A stretch of 64,000 nt of DNA, taken from WHTK01 sp965197795. Lineage in GTDB: Bacteria; Chloroflexota; Dehalococcoidia; DSTF01; WHTK01. Where the stretch lies: NCBI GenBank assembly GCA_965197795.1, contig OZ240228.1, positions 1,364,001-1,428,000 on the forward strand. Reading direction: 5' to 3'. The notes below the pieces were generated by a model that was given only the letters and a program-made list of their open reading frames with translations, made no database searches and was not told the DNA's origin. A program made the translations under genes and the position numbers. Shown piece by piece: positions 18,355-26,373 of this stretch (the stretch's first letter is position 1; each line of letters starts with the position of its first letter).

Positions 18355-19092
18355 TCAAAGGCGACAGGGACGCGGCTGCGTTGGCTGCTGAGCGGACCAC
18401 CTACCTGACGCGCCGGAAGAACCTGTCCCGGTGGTGGCCTGAGCCAGGTGGACGGCGGCTCGCGCGCCGTCCATCAGCTCGCCGGCGCTGCCGCGCCCGC
18501 CTGAGGCGAACGCGACGCCGACGGTAGCGCGCGGCGCCGACTCTGCTAAACGTGGCTGAGTCGCCCGCAGCTGACGTTGCAGCTCCAGCGCGATCTTGTC
18601 AAAGTGGAGGACCACGTCAGGCTGCGCCTCAGCCACGGCTAGCGTACGCTCATCCACCTGAAAGATACGCGAGTCCGCGGCTCGGAAGAGCTCGCCGGGC
18701 ACCAGCTTGACGATTTCGATAGATGGCGCTTCTCCTCCGCTGCCGCTGTCATCCAGCGTGATCAACATGAGCCCGATCTCATCGTGCGATCTTCGGGACT
18801 CATGACGCAGTTGATCGAGTCGAGTCATCAGGTCCGCGCGAGACAGGACTGAGCTCGGCGTGAAGCGGCGAGCCTGCGGCGTCGCCTCAACGGCGGTTGC
18901 GCCCGCGAGGCGTAGCAGTCCATAGTGCAGCTCGGCCGCGACCGACGCGAACAAGGCAAGGTTAAGATCGGAGCTGCCCTGAAGTAGCGTGAGATAGAAA
19001 GAAGCGGCAGCGGCGGCGAACACGATCGTGTAGAGCGTCGCGAGGCGGTGATATGCCTCTCGCGGGTCGATCTGCGGAAGGACGAGCTGCAT
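18355..19092 (-). CDS. Membrane protein with degenerate GGDEF-like domain
   Basis: 245 residues. One or two membrane spans (LYTIVFAAAAASFYLTLL and NLALFASVAAELHYGLL), then a domain beginning SSVLSRADLMTRLDQLRHE, the usual opening of a GGDEF cyclase. It continues with IGLMLITLDD and FRAADSRIFQVDERTLAVAE, which sits where active enzymes have R-x-GGDEF-x-V. The GG[DE]EF motif is missing, so it should not make cyclic di-GMP; it may bind nucleotide or act structurally. ATG at 19092 with GGAGGAG upstream. The C-terminal 30 residues are low-complexity. Confidence 0.55.
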   Translation of the reverse strand: MQLVLPQIDPREAYHRLATLYTIVFAAAAASFYLTLLQGSSDLNLALFASVAAELHYGLLRLAGATAVEATPQARRFTPSSVLSRADLMTRLDQLRHESRRSHDEIGLMLITLDDSGSGGEAPSIEIVKLVPGELFRAADSRIFQVDERTLAVAEAQPDVVLHFDKIALELQRQLRATQPRLAESAPRATVGVAFASGGRGSAGELMDGARAAVHLAQATTGTGSSGASGRWSAQQPTQPRPCRL

Positions 19093-19277
19093 GGACTACC
19101 ACTCCTCCCCAGTCATGGTGTTCCCTTAAGGGAGGTTATCGGCAGTCCGCTTGATCTGTTGAGGGGTGTTGACGTCTCAATTAGCTACGAATCAATGCCA
19201 CGATCTCATCAACGGTCTTTCAACACTTAGTGTCGAGTCCCTTGCGAGGAGCTAGGAGCCTGAGACGCTCGGCAAAT

Positions 19278-20384
19278 CTAGGCGTCTTGCCAGACCTTCT
19301 TCGCCGCGTCGACGACCAGCTTCAGCTTGGCCCATTGTTCCTCTTCCGTGAGCAGGTTGCCCTCCATCACGGACGCGAAGCCGCACTGTGGCTCCAGCGC
19401 CAGGTTGTCCAGAGGCACGTACTTGCTGGCCTCCTCGACGCGCCGCAGTAGGACGTCCTCGGATTCGAGCTCGGCCAGCTTGCTACTGATCAGGCCGAGG
19501 ATGACGACCTTGTCGTGCGGTACGAAGCGTAACGGCTCGAACGTACCGGCGCGCTCGCTCTCGTATTCGAGTGAGAAGGCGTCGACGTTGAGCTGGTTGA
19601 ACAGCTTCTCGGCGATCGGGTCGTAGCCACCCTCGGCGTACCACTCGCTGCGGTTGTTGCCGCGGCAGAGGTGAATGCAGATCACGACGCCGTCGCGCTT
19701 CGCGCCTTCCAGGATGGCGTTATCGACGGCGATGGCCTCATCGAGTGCATCCTCGGGGTCCTTGCCCATTTCGTTCTTGACGTAGTCGCGCCACTTCGGG
19801 TCGATGTAGTAGGAGTAGCGCGGTGCATCGATCTGGATGTACTTGACGCCTTCGTCGCACAGCGCCTGGATCTCGGAACGGACGATCGGCACGCAGTCCC
19901 AGAGGAAGTCGGAGTACGTCGGATAGACCTGGCCGGAGACTTCCTGCTTCCAGGCGATCGCCGGGAACTGGTTCGGCGTCGGCAGCGTGATTTTGATGTC
20001 GCCTGGGCTGTGCGCCTTCATGAAGTCGACCTCATGTTTGGTCAGGCGCTTGGTTTGCTTGATCCGCTCCTGGATGATGCCGGAGACGTGCATGCTGGAG
20101 GCGTGGGAGGCACTGCCGCCGGCCCACATGCGGTTGATGCCCTGCTCCTCGTCCCAGCCGGACGTCGCCTCGTTGAAGTCAGACATGAAGGTGCGGCGAG
20201 AGACCTCACCGTCGGTGAAGATCTTGCAGCCGAGGTCCCGCTGCTTGTCGAGGAAGCGCCGGATGTGCTTCTCCTCGAGCGACCGAAGGTCGCTAGCGGA
20301 CGCACCGGCGGCGCGTGCATCGAGGATCTCCCGCGGGCGCAGAAAGCTGCCAACGTGGTCGGCGCGATACTTGAAGCCCATCAT
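19278..20384 (-). CDS. Core-MetE-like methionine synthase (cobalamin-independent family)
   Basis: 368 residues, the catalytic half of MetE without the N-terminal domain. Landmarks: YRADHVGSFLRPREI at the N-terminus; IQIDAPRYSY; zinc ligands in HLCRGNNRSEW (His, Cys), FSLEYE (Glu) and EPQCGFAS (Cys). Core-MetE enzymes are known from Dehalococcoides as folate-independent methionine synthases that take the methyl group from a corrinoid protein. The position here, 66 bases after ahcY and downstream of metK, argues that it closes the SAM cycle by remethylating homocysteine. The alternative is an uncharacterised methyltransferase of the same family. A deleted remnant of a relative is at 37064. Confidence 0.82.
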   Translation of the reverse strand: MMGFKYRADHVGSFLRPREILDARAAGASASDLRSLEEKHIRRFLDKQRDLGCKIFTDGEVSRRTFMSDFNEATSGWDEEQGINRMWAGGSASHASSMHVSGIIQERIKQTKRLTKHEVDFMKAHSPGDIKITLPTPNQFPAIAWKQEVSGQVYPTYSDFLWDCVPIVRSEIQALCDEGVKYIQIDAPRYSYYIDPKWRDYVKNEMGKDPEDALDEAIAVDNAILEGAKRDGVVICIHLCRGNNRSEWYAEGGYDPIAEKLFNQLNVDAFSLEYESERAGTFEPLRFVPHDKVVILGLISSKLAELESEDVLLRRVEEASKYVPLDNLALEPQCGFASVMEGNLLTEEEQWAKLKLVVDAAKKVWQDA

Positions 20385-20450
20385 GACCTCCCCAGAACTT
20401 GGTGCGCGTCAGTTCTATCACGCTATCGAGCTGAGGCTTTACCGGTGGTA

Positions 20451-21848
20451 CTAGTAGCGGTACTGATCTGTCTTGTAAGGACCCTCTTTGGGAACGCCGA
20501 TGTAGCTGGCCTGCTCCGGCGTCAGCTGCGTTAGCTCGACATCGAGTTTCGATAGCTGCAGCCGCGCGACCTTCTCATCCAGCTCTTTCGGAAGCACGTA
20601 GACGCCCGTCGGGTAGTCCTTAGTCTTGGTAAAGAGCTCGATCTGCGCCAGCACCTGGTTGGCGAAAGACGAGCTCATCACGAAGGACGGGTGGCCCGTC
20701 GCGTTGCCGAGGTTCACGAGACGGCCCTCCGACAGCAGGATGATGCGCTTTCCGTCCGGGAAGATGATGTGGTCGACCTGGGGCTTGATGTTCTCCCATT
20801 CGTATTGCTTCAGGCTGGCAACGTCGATTTCGTTGTCGAAGTGGCCGATGTTGCAGACGATGGCGTTGTTCTTCATCTTCGCCATGTGCTCATGGCGGAT
20901 GACGTTGAAGTTACCCGTGGTCGTAACGAAAATGTCGGCCTTGTCCGCGGCGTATTCCATGGTTACGACACGGTAGCCGTCCATCGCGGCCTGGAGGGCG
21001 CAGATCGGGTCGATTTCCGTGACCCAGACCTGGGCCTGCAGCGAGCGCATCGCCTGGGCAGAGCCCTTGCCGACATCGCCGAAGCCGGCGACGAGTGCGA
21101 TCTTGCCGGCGATCATGACGTCCGTGCCGCGCTTGATGCCGTCCATCAGCGACTCCCGAATGCCGTAGATGTTGTCGAATTTGGACTTCGTTACGGAGTC
21201 GTTGACGTTGATAGCGGGGAACTGGAGGCGCTCTTCTCGAGCCATCTGGTAAAGGCGGTGCACGCCGGTCGTGGTCTCTTCGCTGACGCCCTTGATGCCG
21301 GCGCCTATCTTGGAGTACCAGTCCGGCTGCTCCACTAGGCGCTGCTTGATCGCGGCGAAGAGCGCGGTCTCTTCCTCACTCTTCGGGTTGGCGAGGACGG
21401 AAGGGTCCTTTTCGGCGTCGGAGCCGAGGTGAACCAGCAACGTGGCGTCGCCGCCATCGTCCAGGATCAGGTTGGGGCCCTGGCCGTCGAAGTCGAAGAT
21501 GCGGTGGGTGAACTCCCAGTAATCCTCCATTGATTCACCCTTATAGGCGAAGACGGGGGTGCCGGTGCTGGCGATGGCGGCAGCGGCGTGGTCCTGCGTC
21601 GAGTAAATATTGCAGGAGGCCCAGCGTACGTCGGCGCCGAGCGCGACCAGGGTCTCGATCAAAACGGCGGTTTGAATCGTCATGTGCAGAGAGCCGGCGA
21701 TTCGGGCGCCCTTGAGCGGCTGGGTCTTGGCGTACTCTTCGCGGATCGCCATCAGGGCCGGCATCTCGACTTCGGCGATGGCGATTTCTTTGCGTCCGAA
21801 ATCGGCTAGACCGAGGTCCGCGACGCGATGTTCCTTGGCTACTGGCAT
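20451..21848 (-). CDS. ahcY: S-adenosylhomocysteine hydrolase
   Basis: Splits S-adenosylhomocysteine into adenosine and homocysteine, relieving product inhibition of methyltransferases. 465 residues. Landmarks: GSLHMTIQTAVLIETLVALG, substrate-site Lys/Asp region INVNDSVTKSKFDN, NAD site GFGDVGKGSAQAMR, and the conserved C-terminus GPYKTDQYRY. ATG at 21848 with GAGGAGC upstream; the frame's longer N-terminus overlaps the riboswitch and is not coding. Controlled by the SAH riboswitch in the leader. Intact, second gene of metK-ahcY-MetE-like. Confidence 0.96.
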   Translation of the reverse strand: MPVAKEHRVADLGLADFGRKEIAIAEVEMPALMAIREEYAKTQPLKGARIAGSLHMTIQTAVLIETLVALGADVRWASCNIYSTQDHAAAAIASTGTPVFAYKGESMEDYWEFTHRIFDFDGQGPNLILDDGGDATLLVHLGSDAEKDPSVLANPKSEEETALFAAIKQRLVEQPDWYSKIGAGIKGVSEETTTGVHRLYQMAREERLQFPAINVNDSVTKSKFDNIYGIRESLMDGIKRGTDVMIAGKIALVAGFGDVGKGSAQAMRSLQAQVWVTEIDPICALQAAMDGYRVVTMEYAADKADIFVTTTGNFNVIRHEHMAKMKNNAIVCNIGHFDNEIDVASLKQYEWENIKPQVDHIIFPDGKRIILLSEGRLVNLGNATGHPSFVMSSSFANQVLAQIELFTKTKDYPTGVYVLPKELDEKVARLQLSKLDVELTQLTPEQASYIGVPKEGPYKTDQYRY

Positions 21849-21900
21849 TATGGGTTGCTCCTCTTCCTTGACTCGCCACGCAGGCGAAGCTTGACGGGCA

Positions 21901-21941
21901 AAAAACGGCGCCCGCACCGGTCCGGTGCGAGCGCCGTTTTG
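21901..21941 (-). terminator. Terminator stem that competes with the SAH aptamer
   Basis: AAAACGGCGCTCGCACCGG pairs with CCGGTGCGGGCGCCGTTTT and runs into TTTTTT on the minus strand. The 5' arm contains the GCGCTC needed for the riboswitch pseudoknot, so the two structures exclude each other. The flanking A and T tracts could also let it work in the reverse direction. Confidence 0.82.
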
Positions 21942-21990
21942 TCTAGCTGAGCCTGATCCGTCACGAAGAGGACCGCAGCGCTCCTCAGCC
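21901..21990 (-). promoter_or_regulatory. SAH riboswitch controlling ahcY
   Basis: On the minus strand the leader reads GCTGAGGAGCGCTGC ... CAGGCTCAGC ... AAACGGCGCTCGCACC. P1 is GCTGAG (21985-21990) with CTCAGC (21947-21952). P2 pairs GGTCC with GGATC. The pseudoknot pairs GAGCGC (21979-21984) with GCGCTC (21930-21935). The conserved GAGGAGCGCUGC and AACGGCGCUC blocks are those of the published SAH element, and it sits before ahcY, the expected target. The 3' pseudoknot strand is also part of a terminator stem, so SAH binding should favour read-through (an ON switch). Confidence 0.87.
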
Positions 21991-22040
21991 TCGCTATTTT
22001 AGCGGAAGTTAAAGGACATCTCCAGACCTGCGCCGAGGAC

Positions 22041-23258
22041 TTAACCGACGGCCGCTTTAAGCTCCGCGATGCGGTCGGTTTGCTCCCACGAGACGTCGAG
22101 GTCGGTGCGGCCGAAGTGACCGTAGGCCGCCGTCTGGCGGAAGATCGGCCGTCGCAGATCGAGGTCGCGAATGATTGCAGCGGGTCGCAGGTCGAATACC
22201 TTGCCGACCGCGGCCTCGATCTGATCCGTCGGGACCTTCTCAGTGCCGAAGCACTCGACCGTGACGCTGACCGGGCTCGCGACGCCGATGGCGTACGCGA
22301 GCTGGACTTCGCACTGGCTGGCGAGCCCCGCGGCGACGACGTTCTTGGCGACCCAGCGGGCGCCGTAGGCGGCAGAGCGGTCCACCTTCGTCGGGTCCTT
22401 ACCGCTGAATGCGCCGCCACCGTGGCGAGCGAAGCCGCCGTAAGTGTCGACGATGATCTTGCGCCCGGTGAGGCCGGAGTCGCCCAAGGGGCCACCGATG
22501 ACGAAACGGCCTGTGGGGTTGACGTAGAACTTGGTGTTGGCATCCATCAGCGCAGCCGGGATCACCGGGTCGATGACGTGCTTGCGGACCTCGGCCGCGA
22601 TTTCTTCCTGGCTGACCTCCGACGCGTGCTGGGTTGAGATGACCACCGCGTCGATTCGGGCCAACTTGCCCTGGTGGTACTCGACGGTGACCTGGCTCTT
22701 GCCGTCGGGCCGTAGCCAGGGCAGCGTGCCGTTCTTGCGAACCTCGGCGAGTCGGCGCGTCAGGCGGTGAGCGTAGGCGATGGCGGCCGGCATGAACTCG
22801 GGCGTCTCATCACAGGCAAAGCCGACCATCATGCCCTGGTCGCCGGCCCCGGTGTCGAGGTCGTCTTCAAGTGACCCAGCCTTGGCTTCGAGCGCTTTGT
22901 CGACACCGAGCGCGATGTCGGCGGACTGGCCGCTGAGGTGGACGTTGACCTTCGCGGTTTCGGCGCTGGTGCCGTAGGCCCGGTCCGTGTAGCCGATGTC
23001 GGTCAGCACCTGACGCACGAGCTGCTCGACGACTCCGGGCGGCGGCAGCGGTGTGACCTCGCCGTAGACCCAGACGAAGTCATCCTCCTCGTCTGACTTG
23101 ATGCTGGATTCGCAAGCAACTCGGGCTGCCGGCGTCTGGCTGAGACTCCAGTCGAGGACCGCGTCAGAGATCTGGTCGCAGACCTTGTCTGGGTGGCCCT
23201 CGGTCACGCATTCGCTGGTCCAGAGGAATTTCGGACTGCTCTGGAAGGTCGTCGTCAT
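22041..23258 (-). CDS. metK: S-adenosylmethionine synthetase
   Basis: Makes SAM from methionine and ATP. 405 residues. Landmarks: FLWTSECVTEGHPDKVCDQ at the N-terminus, the signature GAGDQGMMVGFACDETPE, the P-loop-like GGGAFSGKDPTKVDRSAAY, and the C-terminal YGHFGRTDLDVSWE. ATG at 23258 with GAAAGGAA upstream. First gene of the metK-ahcY-MetE-like group; the 190-base gap to ahcY holds the SAH riboswitch. Intact. Confidence 0.97.
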   Translation of the reverse strand: MTTTFQSSPKFLWTSECVTEGHPDKVCDQISDAVLDWSLSQTPAARVACESSIKSDEEDDFVWVYGEVTPLPPPGVVEQLVRQVLTDIGYTDRAYGTSAETAKVNVHLSGQSADIALGVDKALEAKAGSLEDDLDTGAGDQGMMVGFACDETPEFMPAAIAYAHRLTRRLAEVRKNGTLPWLRPDGKSQVTVEYHQGKLARIDAVVISTQHASEVSQEEIAAEVRKHVIDPVIPAALMDANTKFYVNPTGRFVIGGPLGDSGLTGRKIIVDTYGGFARHGGGAFSGKDPTKVDRSAAYGARWVAKNVVAAGLASQCEVQLAYAIGVASPVSVTVECFGTEKVPTDQIEAAVGKVFDLRPAAIIRDLDLRRPIFRQTAAYGHFGRTDLDVSWEQTDRIAELKAAVG

Positions 23259-23617
23259 CTAGAAGCGTTCCTTTCAAATTCGCACGGTGGCGAGAGGGAG
23301 TGGATGAGTCAGGGTGCGGGACCTGCGATATTGTGCCCCGAGCCGCACCTCTGGTCATCGGGTTGCCTGACGAAGTTGTCCGCGCCGCGTTGTGTTGCAA
23401 TCACAGCAGACGCGACCTGGCGGGCGACCCGAGACGTTGCAAAGGGCACGTTAGTGCCAGATGCCCTTGTGGGCAAGTAATCAGGACAGAGTCTGATTCC
23501 TCGTATCGCAATCGCCGTCTGGTCATTAACCGGGGCAGTCGAAGTACCTCTCAAGCCCTGGACGACGGCCTAACTCTGGGTCAGACCTTCCGGGAGAACA
23601 CCATGCGCCGACGGAAG
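23259..23617. other. metK leader / intergenic space
   Basis: About 360 bases between the broken response regulator and metK. On the minus strand it contains a few suggestive hairpins (CCCACAAGGGCA, GGCACTAACGTGCC) and the string GGCAACCCGATGACCAGAGGTGC, which recalls pieces of SAM-binding aptamers. The other conserved parts of SAM-I, SAM-II or SAM-IV are not in order, so no riboswitch is called. No gene seen. Confidence 0.3.
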
Positions 23618-24353
23618 CTAGCCGGCGGTGGACGACTGCGCCGAAGTCTCCTCAGACAAGCGGCCCTCGACATCGAGGAGGTAGCCGATGCCCTGTTAGG
23701 GTCTTTATCACGCTGGGTTGAGCATGGTCGGTCTCGAGCTTGCTGCGCAGGCGCGAGATCCAGACGCGCAGGTACTGCAGGTCGTCGATGTACTCGGGGC
23801 CCCAGACCTTGCTGAGGAGCTCCGTGTTGAGCATGACCCGGCCGGCGTTGCTCGCGAGGTGTTGCAGCAACATCCATTCCGTCCGTGTCACGGAGACAGG
23901 TTCGCCGGCTTTCGTCACGAGTCGTTTGTCGAGGTCGATCTCGACGTCACCGGCGACGACGATGCTGTCGCCGATGGACTCACGGACCGCACGGCGCATG
24001 ACGGCGCGGACGCGGGCCGTGAGCTCCTGAGGGTTGAAGGGTTTGACGACATAGTCGTCGGCTCCGAGCTCCAGACCGTGGACCTTGTCTTCGTCATGGT
24101 CGCGGGCAGTGAGCAAGATGATCGGCGTGTTGGAGCGTTCGCGCCGACGCCGCATTACTTCCAGTCCGCTCATGTCGGGCAGCATGATATCCAGCACAAC
24201 GACGTCGGGCCGCTGCTGTTCGAAAGTCCGGATCGCGCCATCACCGTCGCTCGCTACGACGACGCGGAAGTTCTGCTCCGAGAGTTCCAGACGGATGAGG
24301 CGGAGGATGCCGGCCTCATCGTCGACGGCGAGGACGAGGGGTTCTACCGTCAT
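23618..24353 (-). pseudogene. OmpR-family response regulator, C-terminus frameshifted
   Basis: Receiver domain (LVLAVDDEAGILRLI, phospho-Asp in VVVLDIMLPD, Thr/Lys in LLTARD and VVKPF) followed by a winged-helix domain (VTRTEWMLLQHLASNAGRV, YLRVWISRLRSKLE). In the current frame it ends KTLTGHRLPPRCRGPLV. One base less in the CCC run at 23691-23693 gives KTLTGIGYLLDVEGRL and a tail to the TAG at 23618, matching the family's G-x-G-Y end. So the last strand of the wing is damaged. No kinase gene is adjacent. The upstream region is shared with the divergent MFS gene. Confidence 0.75.
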
Positions 24354-24494
24354 TGCTATTGCTCCTTTTTCGAAGTGCAGCCGAGGCCATACTAATACGC
24401 GATGGCTGAACGCGGCCCCCTTTTCGCGCCTTTGAGACGGTTCTGCTATGCTGCTAGCCGTACCTTTCCGTAAGCGTTAGATTGAGCACCCTTC

Positions 24495-25766
24495 TTGACC
24501 GAGGCTGCAGCCGAAGAACCCACCTCCGACGCGACAGCCATCGCGGAAGAGCGGGCTGAGCCAAGGCCCACCGGCGGCACGTTCCGCTCCCTAAGGTACC
24601 GCGACTTCCGACTGCTCTGGATCAGCACGCTGTTCATCAGCGCCGGCCAGTGGTTCCAGCAGATCACGGTCAGCTGGCTGGTCTGGGAGATGACCGGCAA
24701 CGAGTTCTTGCTCGGATCGGTTAACGGCGTACGGGCCTTGCCGATGCTGATAGCACCTCTCGGTGGCGTGGCCGCTGACCGTGTCGACCGCGAGTGGCTG
24801 CTGCAAGGGACCGCTGTAGCGCTCTTTTTCTTCTCTGCCGCGATGGTCGCGATCATTCTGGCGGACGTGCTCGAGGTCTGGCACCTCTTCACGTTCATGT
24901 TCATCACAGGCGTGATCTGGTCCTTCAACAACCCGGTGCGCCAATCGATCGCTCCGAACCTGGTACCGCGGCACGACCTGATGAACGCCCTAGCGCTGCA
25001 ATCGGCCGGATTCAACTTCTCTCGCATCCTGGGTCCTGCCATCGCCGGCGTCGTCCTTGCCTATCTCGGGGCGGCGGAGAACTTCGGGCTGCAGACCCTG
25101 GCTTACGTGGGCGTCTTCCTCATGGTGCTGCCAATGGTCGTGCCGGTGGTCACGAGGGCCAATCCAGGAACGGTTCGTGAGAGCCTTAGCGAGGGCCTCC
25201 GCTACGTGTTGTCTCACCGCACGCTCCGCACGCAGTTCTCGCTGGCCTTCATACCGCCACTGCTCGCCTTTCCCTATATAGCCTTGATGCCAGTCTTCGC
25301 GACCGACGTCTACGGTCGTGAGGCAGGCGCGTTCGGACTCACGGGGTCGGCTGTAGGTGTCGGCGCCGTTATTGGGACACTGACGATTGCTACGTTGACC
25401 AATGTCGAGCGCCGCGGTCTGTTGCTCCTCAGCGCCATTCTCGCCTTGGGTATCGCCCTGGTAGCCTTTTCCCAAACGCAGTCTTTCGAACTTGGGCTGT
25501 TCTTCCTCGCAGTCATCGGTGCGGCGCAAATGGTCTACCTGACGACCAATCAGACGCTCTTGCAGCTTACCGTCCCTGACGAGCTGCGCGGCCGCGCCAT
25601 GGGCATCTACATGCTGAGCTTCGGCATGATGCCTCTAGGCGGACTTATCGGCGGTGTATTGGCCACGGTGATCGGGGCGCCATCCACCATCTTGCTTCTT
25701 GGTTCGCTAGTTTGCGTCCTGGCAGTCGGCTACCTGACGTTCGCAAAAGAGCTGCGGGCGGTCTAG
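24495..25766 (+). CDS. MFS transporter, EntS-like (MFS_3) type
   Basis: 423 residues, twelve membrane segments after a 30-residue polar N-terminus. RYRDFRLLWISTLFISAGQW and LPMLIAPLGGVAADRVDREW are typical of the MFS_3 exporters that release siderophores or drugs. Further landmarks are NNPVRQSIAPNLV and the second-half PDELRGRAMGIYMLSFGMMP. Start TTG at 24495. Divergent from the response-regulator gene with a 140-base spacer that should hold both promoters. Efflux substrate unknown. Confidence 0.83.
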   Translation: MTEAAAEEPTSDATAIAEERAEPRPTGGTFRSLRYRDFRLLWISTLFISAGQWFQQITVSWLVWEMTGNEFLLGSVNGVRALPMLIAPLGGVAADRVDREWLLQGTAVALFFFSAAMVAIILADVLEVWHLFTFMFITGVIWSFNNPVRQSIAPNLVPRHDLMNALALQSAGFNFSRILGPAIAGVVLAYLGAAENFGLQTLAYVGVFLMVLPMVVPVVTRANPGTVRESLSEGLRYVLSHRTLRTQFSLAFIPPLLAFPYIALMPVFATDVYGREAGAFGLTGSAVGVGAVIGTLTIATLTNVERRGLLLLSAILALGIALVAFSQTQSFELGLFFLAVIGAAQMVYLTTNQTLLQLTVPDELRGRAMGIYMLSFGMMPLGGLIGGVLATVIGAPSTILLLGSLVCVLAVGYLTFAKELRAV

Positions 25767-25788
25767 AAGCCGGTTGTAAGCTCCCAAG

Positions 25789-26333
25789 ATGAGCGGTGCT
25801 TCACCTCCGCGCGATACGGCGACGATATGGACCGTCGGGCACTCCAACGTGCCGTACGCTGCGCTGCTTGACGCGCTGCGTTCGGCAGACGTACGGCTGC
25901 TCTTCGACGTGCGCATGTACCCGCAATCGCGGCGAAACCCGCAGTTCAACCGCGACCAGTTAACACAAACGCTGGTCGAAGCGAACATCGAGTACCGCCA
26001 TATGCTGTCACTGGGCGGCCGCCGCCGGCCGGTCGCCGAATCGATCAACCTGGGGCTGCGCGACAGGAGTTTCGTGGCTTCGCCGACTACATGCAGACGC
26101 CTGAGTTCGAATCCGCGCTGACGGAGCTAACCGAAGCCGCAAGCCAGACGCAAACGGCGATCATGTGCGCCGAATCGGTGCCCTGGCGCTGCCACCGCTC
26201 CTTGATCTCAGACGCGCTGACGGCGTGCGGCATGAAGGTGATGCATATCATCGGCGGCCGGCAGCGCGAGCATTCCTTCACGGCGGCTGCTCGCATCGAA
26301 GGGGAGCGCGTCACGTACCCGGCGCTGCTGTAG
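25789..26333 (+). pseudogene. DUF488 family protein, frameshifted
   Basis: The first part (WTVGHSNVPYAALLDALRSA, DVRMYPQSRRNPQFN, LGGRRRP) is the DUF488 N-terminus. In this frame it ends shortly after DRSF. The downstream frame continues RGFADYMQTPEFESALTEL, then TAIMCAESVPWRCHRSLISD, the conserved Cys/His region, to a stop at 26333. One extra base near 26071-26074 (TTCGTGG read as TTCCGTGG) reunites them into about 181 residues. DUF488 members are small proteins of unclear role with a conserved Cys. It lies between an MFS gene and ligD. Confidence 0.78.
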
Positions 26334-26373
26334 GTTCGTTTACATCGCCAAAGGCGCGACTTACGATTATGTC

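Noticed and set aside
23259..23420. SAM riboswitch before metK
   Set aside because: GGCAACC and AGGTGC are present on the minus strand but the order and helices of SAM-I, SAM-II or SAM-IV could not be assembled. A covariance-model search would settle it.
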